DNA of 41,549 nt from Pseudomonadota bacterium (GCA_021817985.1 JAKAFK010000028.1:1-41549), one strand, 5' to 3'; numbered from the stretch's first letter, positions 27,057 to 37,230 are shown. Numbers and translations: made by a program. Notes: generated by a model not told the origin, from the sequence alone.

Positions 27057-27614
27057 ATGGTCAGCTTGCAACCCCCCGTCTGTGACTTTGGCTGGAAGGC
27101 CGTGGACTTCGATCTGCCGGGCGTGGACGGCCGGCGCTACAGCCTCGCCGATGTACGAGGGCCCAACGGGCTGCTCGTCATGTTCATCTGCAACCACTGC
27201 CCCTATGTCAAGGCGGTGCGCGACCGCCTGGTGCGCGACTGCCGCGAACTGACCGAATACGGGATCCGCTCCGTCGCCATCATGTCCAACGACCCGACCG
27301 AGTACCCCGAGGACTCGTTCGAGAACATGGTCAAGGTCGCCCACGAATTCGGCTACCCGTTCCCTTATGTGCAAGACGCGACGCAAGCGACTGCCAAAGC
27401 CTACGGCGCCGTCTGCACGCCCGATTTTTTCGGCTTCAACGCCCGGCTGGAGCTGCAGTATCGCGGCCGGCTCGACGCTTCGCGCAAGGAGGCGGCCCCT
27501 GCGGACGCGCGGCGCGATCTTTTTGAAGCCATGGTCCAAGTCGCACGGACAGGCCTTGGCCCGGCCGAGCAGATCCCCAGCATGGGCTGCTCCATCAAAT
27601 GGAAGGATGCCTAG
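27057..27614 (+). CDS. Thioredoxin-fold protein of the peroxiredoxin-like (AhpC/TSA) group
   Basis: This is a 185-residue redoxin. It opens like a peroxiredoxin (PGVDGRRYSLADV), then has the thioredoxin strand VMFICNHCPYVKAV with the CxxC pair Cys45 and Cys48. VAIMSNDP and ATAKAYGAVCTPDFFGF follow, the latter with the cis-proline region. This subgroup (often annotated thioredoxin family, PRX-like) is widespread but has no assigned substrate; a thiol peroxidase or disulfide role is likely. There is no signal peptide, so it is cytoplasmic. The ATG at 27057 begins MVSLQPPV and has no strong ribosome-binding site. Its end is 34 bp before the chosen start of the next gene. Confidence 0.8.
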   Translation: MVSLQPPVCDFGWKAVDFDLPGVDGRRYSLADVRGPNGLLVMFICNHCPYVKAVRDRLVRDCRELTEYGIRSVAIMSNDPTEYPEDSFENMVKVAHEFGYPFPYVQDATQATAKAYGAVCTPDFFGFNARLELQYRGRLDASRKEAAPADARRDLFEAMVQVARTGLGPAEQIPSMGCSIKWKDA

Positions 27615-27648
27615 GCCGTCTGGCCAGGGCATCTACTCGGTGCACGGC

Positions 27649-28494
27649 ATGAAGAACGTCATCAAGCCATTCCCCGTCAAGGAAGGCGCCCCCGGCCGTC
27701 CGGACATGCTGGAAGCGGTGATTGCCACCGTCAAGGCGGTGGCGCAGCAGGAAATCATGCCGCGCTACCTCAAGGTGGCGCGGCAGCACAAGGTGGACGG
27801 CAGCCTGGTGACCGAGGCCGACATCGTGGCACAGAGCGCGTTGGCGGCCGGCCTGCGCTCGGTGGCGGATTGCCCGGTGCTGGGAGAAGAGATGCCCTCC
27901 AACCTGCAGCGGGCGCGCTGGCGCGACGGCCGGGAGGGCTTGTGGTGCATCGACCCGATCGATGGCACCTCCAACTTCGTGAACGGCCTGCCCTACTTCG
28001 CCGTTTCCGTCGCCTGGTTCAAGAACGGGCGCAGCGCGCTGGGGGTCGTCTACGATCCGGTCGCGGATGAAGTCTTCTATGCCGAGCGCGGCAAAGGCTC
28101 GTTCCTGAATGGCGAACGGCTCCCCATCAAAGGATATATCCCCGACCTGCACCGCAGCATGGCAGGCGTCGATTTCAAGCGCCTGCGTCCCCATCTGGCC
28201 GAACAATTGGCCTCCGCCCCCCCCTACAGCTCGCAGCGCAACTACGGCGCGAGCACCCTGGACTGGTGCTATACCGCCGCCGGGCGCTACGACGTGTACC
28301 TGCATGGCGGGCAAAAGCTGTGGGATTATGCGGCAGGCTCGCTGATCCTCGAGGAGGCCGGGGGGCAGATCTGCACCCTGGAGCACGACGATTTCTGGGC
28401 CGACGACATTTGGACGCGCTCGGTCATCGCCGCCCGCAATCCGGATCTCTTTCTCGCCTGGAAGCGCTGGGTACGGGCCGCCAATAAGTGCTGA
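27649..28494 (+). CDS. Inositol monophosphatase-family sugar/nucleotide phosphatase
   Basis: This is a 281-residue Mg2+-dependent phosphatase of the IMPase superfamily. The metal-binding motifs are VLGEEMPS, WCIDPIDGTSNFVNGLP (DPxDGT) and LWDYAAGSLILEEAGG (WDxAAG). Members hydrolyse inositol phosphate, histidinol phosphate, PAP or fructose 1,6-bisphosphate; the motifs alone do not say which. The start is uncertain. ATG 27649 (MKNVIKPF) has coding-like codon use after it. ATG 27607 would overlap the previous stop by 8 bp, and ATG 27706 (MLEAVIATV) matches the family core. It lies upstream of the Calvin-cycle cluster, separated by 477 bp. Confidence 0.82.
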   Translation: MKNVIKPFPVKEGAPGRPDMLEAVIATVKAVAQQEIMPRYLKVARQHKVDGSLVTEADIVAQSALAAGLRSVADCPVLGEEMPSNLQRARWRDGREGLWCIDPIDGTSNFVNGLPYFAVSVAWFKNGRSALGVVYDPVADEVFYAERGKGSFLNGERLPIKGYIPDLHRSMAGVDFKRLRPHLAEQLASAPPYSSQRNYGASTLDWCYTAAGRYDVYLHGGQKLWDYAAGSLILEEAGGQICTLEHDDFWADDIWTRSVIAARNPDLFLAWKRWVRAANKC

Positions 28495-28971
28495 CGCCCG
28501 GCGCATAAAATTTTTTTGGGACTCAAAAACCGACTCGTGCAGTAACATAATACAATTAGGCGGTTTCCCATCCTTGACCGCAAAAGCCTGTCCCGAGGAC
28601 ATGGAACAGGCGCGGCGAGATGACAGGGCGAGCCGGCCTGCGGCCGGGTCGCGTGCAGGGTCCATCCCCAAGAAAACCCACCACTTACGACTATTGCCCA
28701 AGCCAGCCGAGTGGGCGATAATCCGGGGCTTCGTCTGTCGCGATCGCCGCTCCTTGCAGGGGCCAAGGCGAATTGAAGGACAACAGCACCCATATATCGA
28801 AATGGAGCGAGGCGCCCGGCCGTTGCGGACGTCTCCCCAAGAATAGCGCCCCTTCCGCGAACGGGAAGGCGATGGCATGAGGCTCGCGGCTGAACGGGTC
28901 TTGGGATCGGGCCCGTCGGCCTGCCCGCAACAGCCGGGGCACAGGATTTAAAACCACTGGAACGAGAGAAA
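28495..28971. other. Leader/promoter region upstream of tkt
   Basis: This 477-bp gap holds a seven-T run at 28511-28517 and an AT-rich stretch around 28541-28558 (TAACATAATACAAT) that could be a -10 region. A second -10-like GCGATAAT lies near 28715. No convincing ORF is present. As it is the only long gap before the cluster, it is the best place to look for the tkt promoter and regulator sites. Confidence 0.4.
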
Positions 28972-30960
28972 ATGGCAACCCGTAAAGATCTTGCAAATGC
29001 AATCCGCATGCTGTCCATAGATGCGGTCGAGAAGGCGAAGTCGGGGCATCCGGGCGCCCCCATGGGCATGGCCGAAATCGCCGAGGTCCTCTGGAACCAC
29101 CATCTGCGGCACAACCCCCTGAACCCGGCGTGGGCGGACCGCGATCGCTTCGTGCTCTCCAACGGCCACGGCTCGATGCTCATCTACTCGCTGCTCCACC
29201 TGACGGGCTACGATCTGCCGATGGAGGAAATCAAGAAATTCCGTCAGCTTCACTCCAGGACGCCCGGACACCCGGAATACGGCTACACGCCCGGCGTGGA
29301 GACCACGACGGGCCCGCTGGGCCAGGGGATCACCAATGCCGTGGGCATGGCGCTGGCCGAGAAGATCCTCGCGCACCAGTTCAACCGTCCCGGTCATGAG
29401 ATCGTCGACCACCATACCTACGTCTTCATGGGTGACGGCTGCCTCATGGAAGGCATTTCCCACGAAGCGTGCTCGCTCGCCGGAACCCTGGGTCTGGGCA
29501 AGCTGATCGCCTTCTACGACGACAACGGCATTTCGATCGACGGCCATGTCGAAGGCTGGTTCACGGACAACACGCCCAAGCGCTTCGAAGCCTACGGCTG
29601 GCATGTCGTGCCCCATGTCGACGGGCACGATCCGGCACAGATCGAGGCGGCCCTGGTCGCGGCCAAGGCGGTCAAGGACAAGCCGTCGATCATCTGCTGC
29701 AAGACCGTGATCGGCAAGGGCTCGCCCAACAAGGAAGGCACCCACGACGTGCACGGCGCGGCCCTCGGCGAAGCGGAAGTGGCCGCGGTGCGCGCCCATC
29801 TGGGCTGGACCCATCCCGCCTTCGAGATCCCCGCGGACGTCTATGAGGGCTGGGACTGCCGCACCAAGGGCGAGGGGCTCGAGACGCTCTGGAACAACAA
29901 GTTCGCCGAATACGCCCAGGCCTATCCGGACCTCGCGCGCGAATTCTCCCGCCGGATGGCGGGCGAGCTGCCCGCCGACTGGTCGGAGAAGGCGGTGGCG
30001 TTCATCCGCGCCGTCAACGACAAGGCGGAAACCATCGCCACCCGCAAGGCCTCGCAAAACTGCATCGAGGCCTTGGCGCCGGTCCTGCCCGAACTGATCG
30101 GCGGCTCTGCCGATCTGGCCGGCTCGAACCTCACGCTTTGGTCGCAGGCGCACCCCATCCGCAAGGAAGGCGGAAACTACGTCAACTACGGGGTGCGGGA
30201 GTTCGGCATGGCCGCGATCGAAAACGGCATGGCGCTGCATGGCGGCGTGATTCCCTTCGGCGGCACCTTCCTGATGTTCTCGGAATACGCACGCAATGCC
30301 CTGCGCATGGCCGCGCTCATGAAAATCCGCTCGCTGTTCGTGTTCACCCACGACTCCATCGGGCTGGGAGAGGACGGACCGACCCACCAGCCGATCGAGC
30401 AGACCGCCACCCTTCGCCAGATTCCCAACATGGACGTGTGGCGCCCGTGCGACACGCTCGAATCCGCCGTGGCCTGGACCCAGGCGGTGGAGCGCAAGAC
30501 CGGCCCCAGCAGCCTGATCTTCAGCCGCCAGAACCTGCCCTTCCAGAAGCGCGACGCCGCGACCCTCGAGCGGGTCCGGCAAGGCGGCTATGTCCTCGCG
30601 GAAGCGGCCGGAGGCGCGCCCAAGGTCGTCATCATCGCCACCGGGTCGGAAGTTGCGCTGGCCGTCGGTGCGCAGAAGGTGCTCGCCGAACAGGGCATCC
30701 CGGCACGGGTGGTGTCGATGCCTTCGACCAACGTCTTCGACCGCCAGGATCAGGCCTACAAGGACAGCGTCCTGCCCAGGGGCGTGGTGCGGGTCGCGAT
30801 CGAGGCCGGCGTCACCGACTACTGGCGCAAGTATGTGGGCCTCGAGGGCGCCGTGGTCGGCATCGACCACTTCGGCGAATCGGCCCCCGCCGGCGAGCTC
30901 TTCAAGATCTTCGGGTTCACCGTCGAGAACGTGGTCAACACGGTCAAGAGCGTGCTGTAA
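28972..30960 (+). CDS. tkt: Transketolase
   Basis: This is a 662-residue thiamine-diphosphate enzyme that moves two-carbon units between sugar phosphates, used in Calvin-cycle regeneration and the pentose phosphate pathway. Motifs present are [26 protein letters not shown] and the ThDP-binding GDGCLMEG followed about 22 residues later by YDDN. The second half has [10 protein letters not shown], the conserved EFGM segment, and [16 protein letters not shown]. The length matches bacterial transketolases. The ATG at 28972 is preceded by GAGAG. It is the first gene of the tkt-gap-pgk-pyk-fba cluster and is followed by an intrinsic terminator. Confidence 0.96.
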   Translation: MATRKDLANAIRMLSIDAVEKAKSGHPGAPMGMAEIAEVLWNHHLRHNPLNPAWADRDRFVLSNGHGSMLIYSLLHLTGYDLPMEEIKKFRQLHSRTPGHPEYGYTPGVETTTGPLGQGITNAVGMALAEKILAHQFNRPGHEIVDHHTYVFMGDGCLMEGISHEACSLAGTLGLGKLIAFYDDNGISIDGHVEGWFTDNTPKRFEAYGWHVVPHVDGHDPAQIEAALVAAKAVKDKPSIICCKTVIGKGSPNKEGTHDVHGAALGEAEVAAVRAHLGWTHPAFEIPADVYEGWDCRTKGEGLETLWNNKFAEYAQAYPDLAREFSRRMAGELPADWSEKAVAFIRAVNDKAETIATRKASQNCIEALAPVLPELIGGSADLAGSNLTLWSQAHPIRKEGGNYVNYGVREFGMAAIENGMALHGGVIPFGGTFLMFSEYARNALRMAALMKIRSLFVFTHDSIGLGEDGPTHQPIEQTATLRQIPNMDVWRPCDTLESAVAWTQAVERKTGPSSLIFSRQNLPFQKRDAATLERVRQGGYVLAEAAGGAPKVVIIATGSEVALAVGAQKVLAEQGIPARVVSMPSTNVFDRQDQAYKDSVLPRGVVRVAIEAGVTDYWRKYVGLEGAVVGIDHFGESAPAGELFKIFGFTVENVVNTVKSVL

Positions 30961-30970
30961 GGAATCATCG

Positions 30971-31024
30971 CCGCAGCTTGCGGCCGCCGGTGGATCCCGG
31001 GGCCAGGCTGCGGTGCGTTTTTTT
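30971..31024 (+). terminator. Terminator between tkt and gap
   Basis: CCGCAGC (30971-30977) pairs with GCTGCGG (31007-31013), followed by TGCG and seven T (31018-31024). The long loop contains more GC-rich sequence that can pair locally. This suggests gap has its own promoter or that termination is partial. Confidence 0.55.
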
Positions 31025-31059
31025 ATTTACTCCATCCATCGACAAAAGGAGCTTTTACC

Positions 31060-32073
31060 ATGGCAATTCGAGTCGCCATCAACGGCTACGGCCGGATCGG
31101 CCGCAATATCCTGCGTGCCCTCTATGAAGGCGGGCGCAACAAGGACATCCAGATCGTCGCCATCAACGACCTGGGCGATGCCGCCACCAACGCCCACCTC
31201 ACCAAGTACGACACCGTGCACGGCCGCTTCCCGGGCGAAGTCTCGGTCGATGGCGAGTACATGATCGTCAACGGCGACAAGATCCGGGTGTGCGCCGTGC
31301 GCAACCCCGCCGAGTTGCCCTGGAAGGAGCTCGGCATCGATGTCGTGCACGAGTGCACGGGGATCTTCACCAGCAAGGAAAAGGCTTCCGCGCACCTTGC
31401 GGCCGGCGCCAAGAAGGTGATCATCTCCGCGCCCGGCGGCAAGGATGTCGACGCCACCATCGTCTACGGCGTCAACCACCAGGCCCTCAAGGCGAGCGAC
31501 ACCGTCATCTCCAACGCCTCGTGCACGACCAACTGCCTCGCGCCGCTGGTGGCCCCGCTGCACCGGAAGATCGGCATCGTGAACGGCCTGATGACGACCA
31601 TCCACTCGTACACCAACGACCAGGTGCTCACCGACGTGTACCACTCGGACCTGCGCCGCGCGCGCTCGGCCACGATGTCGATGATCCCCACCAAGACCGG
31701 GGCGGCGGCCGCCGTCGGGCTGGTCCTGCCGGAGCTCAACGGCAAGCTGGACGGTTTCGCGGTGCGCGTGCCGACCATCAACGTCTCCCTGGTGGACCTC
31801 ACCTTCACGGCGGCTCGCGCCACCACCAAGGACGAGATCCACGCCATCATGAAGGAGGCGTCCGAAGGCGAACTGAAGGGTATCCTCGCCTACAACGACC
31901 TGCCGCTCGTGTCCTGCGACTTCAACCACTCGAGCGTCTCCTCGACCTATGAGGCGACCCTCACCAAGGTCATGGAAGGCAAGATGGTCAAGGTGCTGGC
32001 CTGGTACGACAATGAGTGGGGCTTCTCGAACCGCATGCTGGATACCACGCTCGCCCTGATGACCGCCAAGTAA
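31060..32073 (+). CDS. gap: Glyceraldehyde-3-phosphate dehydrogenase
   Basis: This is a 337-residue type I GAPDH. The Rossmann loop is [15 protein letters not shown], and the active site is [12 protein letters not shown] with nucleophile Cys155. [13 protein letters not shown] near the end is also typical. The nicotinamide cofactor choice cannot be fixed by eye; Calvin-cycle members often use either NADH or NADPH. It reduces 1,3-bisphosphoglycerate in CO2 fixation and works in the opposite direction in glycolysis. AAGGAG precedes the ATG at 31060 by about 9 nt. It is followed by a strong hairpin and then pgk. Confidence 0.96.
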   Translation: MAIRVAINGYGRIGRNILRALYEGGRNKDIQIVAINDLGDAATNAHLTKYDTVHGRFPGEVSVDGEYMIVNGDKIRVCAVRNPAELPWKELGIDVVHECTGIFTSKEKASAHLAAGAKKVIISAPGGKDVDATIVYGVNHQALKASDTVISNASCTTNCLAPLVAPLHRKIGIVNGLMTTIHSYTNDQVLTDVYHSDLRRARSATMSMIPTKTGAAAAVGLVLPELNGKLDGFAVRVPTINVSLVDLTFTAARATTKDEIHAIMKEASEGELKGILAYNDLPLVSCDFNHSSVSSTYEATLTKVMEGKMVKVLAWYDNEWGFSNRMLDTTLALMTAK

Positions 32074-32128
32074 GCGGCGCCAAGGCCCAAGGCGCAGGCG
32101 GGGATCCCCGCCTGCCGCCCGCGAGATG

Positions 32129-32170
32129 GACCACACGGCCCCGTGCCGCCAGGCGCGGCGCCGTGTGGTC
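32129..32170 (+). repeat. Strong hairpin between gap and pgk
   Basis: GACCACACGGC (32129-32139) pairs perfectly with GCCGTGTGGTC (32160-32170), with nested pairing in the loop. There is no T-run behind it. It may stabilise or process the gap-pgk transcript, or act as an attenuator. Confidence 0.6.
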
Positions 32171-32196
32171 AATTTCGAAAGCTCAAGGAGTCCACC

Positions 32197-33375
32197 ATGT
32201 CCGTAGTCAAGATGACCGACCTGGATCTTCGGGATAAGCGCGTGCTTATCCGCGAAGACCTCAACGTGCCACTCAAGAACGGCGAAGTATCCGACGACAC
32301 GCGCATCCGCGCCTCGCTGCCGACCATCGAGCACGCGATGAAGGCGGGCGGGCGGGTCATGCTGATGTCGCATCTGGGACGGCCGGAAGAAGGCGTCTAC
32401 AGCGAGGAGGCTTCGCTCGCCCCGGTGGCTCGCCACCTGTCCAAGCTGCTGGGCCGGGACGTGCGCGTGGTCAAGGATTACCTGGCGGGCGTCGACGTCG
32501 GCGCCGGCGAAGTCGTGGTGCTGGAAAACGTCCGCTTCAACAAGGGCGAGAAGAAGAACGTCGACGACCTGGCCAAGCAATATGCCGCCTTGTGCGACGT
32601 GTACGTGATGGACGCCTTCGGCACGGCCCACCGCGCCCAGGCCTCGACCCATGGCGTGGCGAAGTACGCGCCCATCGCCTGCGCAGGCCCCTTGCTCGCC
32701 GCCGAGCTCGACGCGCTGGGACGCGCCCTGGACAAGCCGGCCCGCCCCCTGGTGGCCATCGTCGGCGGCTCCAAGGTGTCCACCAAGCTCACCGTGCTCG
32801 ACGCGCTGTCCTCCATCGTGGACCAACTGATCGTCGGCGGGGGCATCGCCAACACCTTCATCAAGGCGGCCGGCTTCAACGTCGGCAAATCGCTCTACGA
32901 AGCCGATCTGGTCGACGAGGCGCGGCGCCTGATCGAGGCCGCGAAGGCCAAGGGCGGCGAGATTCCGGTGCCCACCGACGTGGTGGTCGGCAAGCGTTTC
33001 GATGCCGACGAACCGGCCGTCGTCAAGCAGGTCTCGGAAGTGGCCGACGACGACATGATCTTCGACATCGGCCCGGACACGGCCGCCCGCTATGGGGCCC
33101 TCGTGAAGCAGGCGGGCACGATCGTGTGGAACGGCCCGGTGGGCGTGTTCGAATTCGACCAGTTCGGCGCCGGCACCCGCGCGCTGGGCCTTGCCATCGC
33201 GGACAGCCCGGCGTTCTCCATTGCCGGGGGCGGCGACACGCTCGCGGCAGTGGCCAAGTATGGCATCGCGGACAAGGTCTCCTACATCTCCACGGGCGGC
33301 GGCGCCTTCCTGGAGTTTCTCGAGGGAAAGAAGCTGCCCGCCGTCGAGATCCTGGAGACGCGCGCGAAGGCCTAA
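32197..33375 (+). CDS. pgk: Phosphoglycerate kinase
   Basis: This 392-residue kinase makes 1,3-bisphosphoglycerate from 3-phosphoglycerate and ATP in the Calvin cycle, and does the reverse in glycolysis. Motifs are [23 protein letters not shown], the ATP-site KVSTKL and [10 protein letters not shown], and the C-terminal [13 protein letters not shown]. It is full length. AAGGAG at about 32186 sits at good spacing from the ATG at 32197; a longer in-frame start upstream would run through the hairpin. It is followed 58 bp later by pyk. Confidence 0.96.
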   Translation: MSVVKMTDLDLRDKRVLIREDLNVPLKNGEVSDDTRIRASLPTIEHAMKAGGRVMLMSHLGRPEEGVYSEEASLAPVARHLSKLLGRDVRVVKDYLAGVDVGAGEVVVLENVRFNKGEKKNVDDLAKQYAALCDVYVMDAFGTAHRAQASTHGVAKYAPIACAGPLLAAELDALGRALDKPARPLVAIVGGSKVSTKLTVLDALSSIVDQLIVGGGIANTFIKAAGFNVGKSLYEADLVDEARRLIEAAKAKGGEIPVPTDVVVGKRFDADEPAVVKQVSEVADDDMIFDIGPDTAARYGALVKQAGTIVWNGPVGVFEFDQFGAGTRALGLAIADSPAFSIAGGGDTLAAVAKYGIADKVSYISTGGGAFLEFLEGKKLPAVEILETRAKA

Positions 33376-33433
33376 GGGACCGCGCCGGAAACGCGCGAGT
33401 CACACGTTCAATTGATCGGCACGTTGGCGGGAT

Positions 33434-34867
33434 ATGTTACGTAGAACGAAGATCGTCGCCACCTTGGGTCCGGCATCGGCCGACCCCAAGGTGATCGACA
33501 GCATGGTCGAGACGGGCGTCGATGTCGTGCGCCTCAACTTCTCCCACGGCACCCCCGAGGAGCACATCCAGCGTGCGGACACGGTCCGTTCGGCGGCCCG
33601 CGCGCGCGGCCGCACGGTCGGCGTGCTGGTGGACCTTCAGGGCCCCAAGATCCGCATCGGCAAGTTCCGCGAAGGGAAGATCCATCTCAACAACGGGGAT
33701 CCCTTCATCCTCGACAGCCGCTGCACCCAGGGCACCCAGGAACGGGTAGGCCTCGATTACAAGGGCCTGCCGGGCGATGTCGGGCGGGGCTCGACCCTGC
33801 TCCTCGACGATGGGCGCATCGTGTTGTGGGTGGAGAAGGTTGAAGGCGAGGAGATCTTCTGCAAGGTCGTGCAAGGCGGCGTGCTGTCCGACAACAAGGG
33901 CATCAATCGCCAAGGCGGCGGGCTTTCGGCGGCCGCCCTCACGGAAAAGGACATCGAGGACATCGGGACCGCCGCGCAGCTCAAGGCGGATTATCTCGCG
34001 GTCTCCTTTCCGCGCTCCGGGGCCGACATGCGCCAGGCCCGCGAACTCCTGCGGGCGGCCGGCGGCAAAGGCATGCTGGTGGCCAAGATCGAGCGCGCGG
34101 AGGCGGTGGAGGCTTTGGAGGAGATCCTCGAGGCCTCCGACGCCATCATGGTCGCCCGCGGCGATCTCGGCGTGGAAGTGGGTGATGCGGCGGTGCCCGC
34201 CCTGCAGAAGCGGATGATCCGCATGGCCCGCGAACGCAACAAGCTGGTCATCACCGCCACGCAGATGATGGAATCCATGATCTACAATCCCATCCCCACG
34301 CGCGCCGAGGTGTCCGACGTCGCCAACGCGGTGATCGACGGGACCGATGCGGTGATGCTGTCGGCGGAGACGGCGGCCGGCGCCTATCCGGTCGAATCGA
34401 TCGCCGCCATGCACCGCGTGTGCGTGGAGGCGGAAAAGGAAGACGAGCCGTTGCTCGGCCAATACCGCATGGGCAAGACGTTCTCGCGCGTCGACGAATC
34501 CATCGCCATGGCCGCCATCTTCACGGCGAATCACCTGAACGTGCGCGCCATCGCGGCGCTGACCGAGTCGGGCTCGACCTGCCTGTGGATGTCGCGCATG
34601 CAATCGGGCGTGCCGATCTACGCCTTGACACCCGAAGTGGAAACACGTAGAAAGGTAACGTTGTTCCGCGGCGTCTACCCCGTCAACTTCAAGACCGCCT
34701 CGACGGATCGGGAGCAGCTCCTGATCGAAGCAGAAAACGAGCTTCGCCGCCGCGGCGCGGTGCGGGACGGTGACCTGATCGTGCTGACGATCGGCGAACC
34801 CATCGGGCAATCCGGCGGCACCAATACGCTCAAGATCGTGCGCGTCGGCGCCCATGCCGGCCCCTGA
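33434..34867 (+). CDS. pyk: Pyruvate kinase
   Basis: This 477-residue enzyme makes pyruvate and ATP from phosphoenolpyruvate. Signatures are [20 protein letters not shown], the active-site [14 protein letters not shown] with the catalytic lysine, [11 protein letters not shown] and [12 protein letters not shown]-terminal regulatory domain ([14 protein letters not shown]) is present. The length is typical of bacterial Pyk. Placing pyk inside a carbon-fixation cluster ties fixed carbon to pyruvate supply. The start [12 protein letters not shown] at 33434 is standard. A clear terminator follows. Confidence 0.95.
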   Translation: MLRRTKIVATLGPASADPKVIDSMVETGVDVVRLNFSHGTPEEHIQRADTVRSAARARGRTVGVLVDLQGPKIRIGKFREGKIHLNNGDPFILDSRCTQGTQERVGLDYKGLPGDVGRGSTLLLDDGRIVLWVEKVEGEEIFCKVVQGGVLSDNKGINRQGGGLSAAALTEKDIEDIGTAAQLKADYLAVSFPRSGADMRQARELLRAAGGKGMLVAKIERAEAVEALEEILEASDAIMVARGDLGVEVGDAAVPALQKRMIRMARERNKLVITATQMMESMIYNPIPTRAEVSDVANAVIDGTDAVMLSAETAAGAYPVESIAAMHRVCVEAEKEDEPLLGQYRMGKTFSRVDESIAMAAIFTANHLNVRAIAALTESGSTCLWMSRMQSGVPIYALTPEVETRRKVTLFRGVYPVNFKTASTDREQLLIEAENELRRRGAVRDGDLIVLTIGEPIGQSGGTNTLKIVRVGAHAGP

Positions 34868-34896
34868 AGCATGGATCCGGCGCATTCCCTGATCTT

Positions 34897-34932
34897 CCGG
34901 CCTGGGTCCGACACAGGCCGTTCGGTTTTTTT
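34897..34932 (+). terminator. Intrinsic terminator after pyk
   Basis: CGGCCTG (34898-34904) pairs with CAGGCCG (34914-34920), followed by TTCGG and seven T (34926-34932). It separates pyk from fba, which must then rely on readthrough or its own promoter. Confidence 0.75.
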
Positions 34933-34974
34933 CGCTTTTTCGTCTTGTCTTTGGAATTAAAGGAGAATTCAGAA

Positions 34975-36039
34975 ATGCCTCTCGTTTCGATGCGCCAGCT
35001 GCTGGACCACGCAGCCGAGAACAGCTACGGCCTGCCCGCCTTCAACGTGAACAACCTCGAGCAGATCCACGCGATCATGCAGGCGGCCGACGAGTGCGAC
35101 AGCCCGGTCATCATGCAAGGGTCCGCGGGCGCGCGCAAGTACGCCGGGGAAGCGTTCCTGCGCCATCTCATCCAGGCCGCCGTCGAGGCCTATCCGCACA
35201 TCCCGGTGGTGATGCACCAGGACCACGGCGCTTCGCCCGCCGTGTGCATTCAGGCCATCCGCTCCGGCTTCTCCAGCGTCATGATGGACGGTTCCTTGCG
35301 CGAGGACGCGAAGACGCCCTCCTCCTATGAATACAACGTCGACGTCACCCGGCGGGTGGTCGACATGGCCCACGCCGTCGGCGTCTCCGTCGAAGGTGAA
35401 CTCGGCTGCCTGGGCTCGCTCGAATCGGGCATGGCGGGCGAGGAAGACGGGGTCGGCGCCGAGGGCAAACTCTCCCACGACCAGCTCCTCACCGATCCCG
35501 AGCAGGCCGCCGACTTCGTCGCCAAGACGGGCGTCGACGCGCTCGCCATCGCCATCGGCACCTCCCACGGCGCCTACAAGTTCACCCGCAAGCCCACGGG
35601 CGACATCCTGGCGATCGAACGGGTCAAGCAGATCCACGCGCGCATCCCCAACACGCATCTGGTGATGCACGGCTCCTCCTCGGTGCCCCAGGAATGGCTC
35701 AGCATCATCCGCGAGTTCGGCGGCGACATGAAGGAGACCTACGGCGTGCCGGTGGAAGAAATCCAGCAGGGGATCAAGTACGGCGTGCGCAAGGTCAACA
35801 TCGACACCGACATCCGGCTGGCCATGACCGGCGCCATCCGCCGCCATCTGGTGAAGAACAAGAGCGAGTTCGATCCGCGCAAGTTCCTCAAGGACGCCAC
35901 CGCGGCCGCGAAGGACATCTGCAAGGCTCGCTTCGAGGCCTTCGGATCCGCGGGCCAGGCCGCCAAGATCAAGGCGATCGCCCTCGACACCATGGCCAAC
36001 AAGTATGCCAAGGGCGAGTTGAAGGCCGTCGTCAAGTAA
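34975..36039 (+). CDS. fba: Class II fructose-bisphosphate aldolase, Calvin-cycle type
   Basis: This 354-residue zinc aldolase joins glyceraldehyde 3-phosphate with dihydroxyacetone phosphate. In the Calvin cycle the same enzyme can also make sedoheptulose 1,7-bisphosphate. Zinc ligands are in [10 protein letters not shown] and LVMHGSSS; the glycine-rich GTSHGAYKF and [12 protein letters not shown] bind phosphate. The sequence fits the Calvin-Benson subgroup (cbbA/fbaA) rather than the E. coli FbaA subgroup. AAGGAG lies 9-10 nt before the ATG at 34975. A strong terminator follows the stop. Confidence 0.95.
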   Translation: MPLVSMRQLLDHAAENSYGLPAFNVNNLEQIHAIMQAADECDSPVIMQGSAGARKYAGEAFLRHLIQAAVEAYPHIPVVMHQDHGASPAVCIQAIRSGFSSVMMDGSLREDAKTPSSYEYNVDVTRRVVDMAHAVGVSVEGELGCLGSLESGMAGEEDGVGAEGKLSHDQLLTDPEQAADFVAKTGVDALAIAIGTSHGAYKFTRKPTGDILAIERVKQIHARIPNTHLVMHGSSSVPQEWLSIIREFGGDMKETYGVPVEEIQQGIKYGVRKVNIDTDIRLAMTGAIRRHLVKNKSEFDPRKFLKDATAAAKDICKARFEAFGSAGQAAKIKAIALDTMANKYAKGELKAVVK

Positions 36040-36060
36040 GCCCGACCCGCCGCTTCACCC

Positions 36061-36097
36061 AAGCCCCCAAGGGTTCGTCCCTGGGGGCTTTGCTTTT
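36061..36097 (+). terminator. Intrinsic terminator after fba
   Basis: AAGCCCCCAAGGG (36061-36073) pairs with CCCTGGGGGCTT (36079-36090), with one bulge, and TGCTTTT follows. It sits between convergent fba and the DgcZ-type gene and may work for both. Confidence 0.85.
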
Positions 36098-36110
36098 CCC
36101 GGGCGCCGGC

Positions 36111-37022
36111 TCAGCGCGCCAGCGCCGGGCTGTCGTCCCACACGCACGTGCGATTGCGTCCGGCCGACTTGGCCCGGTAGAGGGCCTGATCCGCCCGCTC
36201 GATCGACGACTCGACGGGCAATGCGGCGTCCAGTTGGGCCACGCCGCAGGAGATGTGGCACCGAATCGCCACCTGCCCCGCGACGATCTCGATCTCGCGG
36301 CGCGCGACCCCTTCCCGCAGTCGGTCGGTGAGCGCATAGGACGCCTCGGGCTCGGTGCCCGGCAGGCACAGCAAGAACTCCTCGCCGCCGTAGCGGTAGA
36401 CTCGGTCGTACGGACGGACGTGCTCGGTGAGAAAGCGGGCCACTTCGCTCAAGGCCGCGTCTCCGGCCGGATGCCCGTAGGTGTCGTTGATGGATTTGAA
36501 GTGGTCGAGGTCGACCATCGCCAGCCCGCAGGACATCACGCCGCGCTCCACCAATTGTTGCTGCGTGCGCAGCCACGTGAGCATGCCGATCCGGTTGTGG
36601 GCGCCGGTGAGGGGATCCAGCGAGCCCAACATCGTCTGCAGCTCGGCGCGCAGGTTCTCCAGCTCCAGGCGGAACCGGCCGACACCGTCCGTGAAGGCGT
36701 CGTAGGCGGCCGCGTCGACCCCCCCTTGCTGCGATTGGCGCAGCAGCAAGGAGGCCGCATCGTGAATCGCCTGGTGCTGCGCTTCGATGACCGCGAAGGC
36801 CGGATGGGCACGCAGGAGGGCGGACGCGTCGTTGTAATACCAGAGGCCGAACGCGCATTCCCGATGGGCGGTGGGCGAGGCCCGGCGCATGTCGACCGGG
36901 AGACGGCAGACCAGGGTCCGCGCGAGGGCGTCATACCAGTCCAGGTGATTGCCGATGGCGCGCTCCACCTGTTCGAGCGCCGCCTGTAATTCGCCGCGGC
37001 CGATCGTCTGCATGTCGGGCAT
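36111..37022 (-). CDS. dgcZ: Zinc-regulated diguanylate cyclase (DgcZ/YdeH type)
   Basis: This 303-residue protein has an N-terminal CZB zinc-binding domain and a C-terminal GGDEF domain. His26, Cys56, His83 and His87 have exactly the spacing of the four zinc ligands of E. coli DgcZ (22, 52, 79, 83). The cyclase motif is GGEEF at 212-216, and the inhibitory RxxD site (RPYD) sits five residues before it. It should make c-di-GMP and be inhibited by zinc, as known for DgcZ. The length is nearly the same as E. coli DgcZ (296). AAGGAGAGG directly precedes the ATG at 37022; ATG 37013 is an alternative. It converges with fba. Confidence 0.9.
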   Translation of the reverse strand: MPDMQTIGRGELQAALEQVERAIGNHLDWYDALARTLVCRLPVDMRRASPTAHRECAFGLWYYNDASALLRAHPAFAVIEAQHQAIHDAASLLLRQSQQGGVDAAAYDAFTDGVGRFRLELENLRAELQTMLGSLDPLTGAHNRIGMLTWLRTQQQLVERGVMSCGLAMVDLDHFKSINDTYGHPAGDAALSEVARFLTEHVRPYDRVYRYGGEEFLLCLPGTEPEASYALTDRLREGVARREIEIVAGQVAIRCHISCGVAQLDAALPVESSIERADQALYRAKSAGRNRTCVWDDSPALAR

Positions 37023-37065
37023 CCTCTCCTTGGGGCAGTAGGCGCATCTCGCGCCGGCTTGACCT

Positions 37066-37100
37066 GTGTGAGTGATAACACATAATCATAAGTCTGTAAA
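37066..37100 (-). promoter_or_regulatory. Weak promoter/palindrome upstream of dgcZ
   Basis: On the minus strand TTTACA (complement of 37095-37100) is 17 bp from TATCAC (complement of 37072-37077). They overlap an imperfect palindrome with arms TGTGT and ACACA (37066-37083) that could bind a dimeric regulator. Both calls are weak. Confidence 0.25.
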
Positions 37101-37177
37101 TTCGTTCAGGCATCCGCGGGTGGACGCCGCCCGGGACCACCTCCCGGCGGCACCCGCCGCATGGGCTGCGCGTTGTC

Positions 37178-37186
37178 TGCTAAAAT
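37178..37186 (+). promoter_or_regulatory. Extended -10, probable original promoter of the decarboxylase gene
   Basis: TGCTAAAAT lies on the plus strand 45 nt before the IscB element and now 1.73 kb from the gene it most likely served (38920). With the element removed, the distance would be about 50 nt, a normal promoter-to-start distance. Confidence 0.45.
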
Positions 37187-37230
37187 CGCCGGCACGCGGC
37201 TGTCGCGGATGATCAAGGGCAAAGGCATCC

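Noticed and set aside
28691..29002. Minus-strand ORF of 103 codons upstream of tkt
   Set aside because: It overlaps the tkt start, has no motif, and has no ribosome-binding site that I can see.
28948..30870. 640-residue minus-strand frame opposite tkt
   Set aside because: It is the antisense shadow of transketolase codons, without ribosome-binding site or recognisable domain.
31027..34885. Long minus-strand frames opposite gap, pgk and pyk
   Set aside because: They are codon-bias shadows; the plus-strand genes have complete catalytic motifs and ribosome-binding sites.
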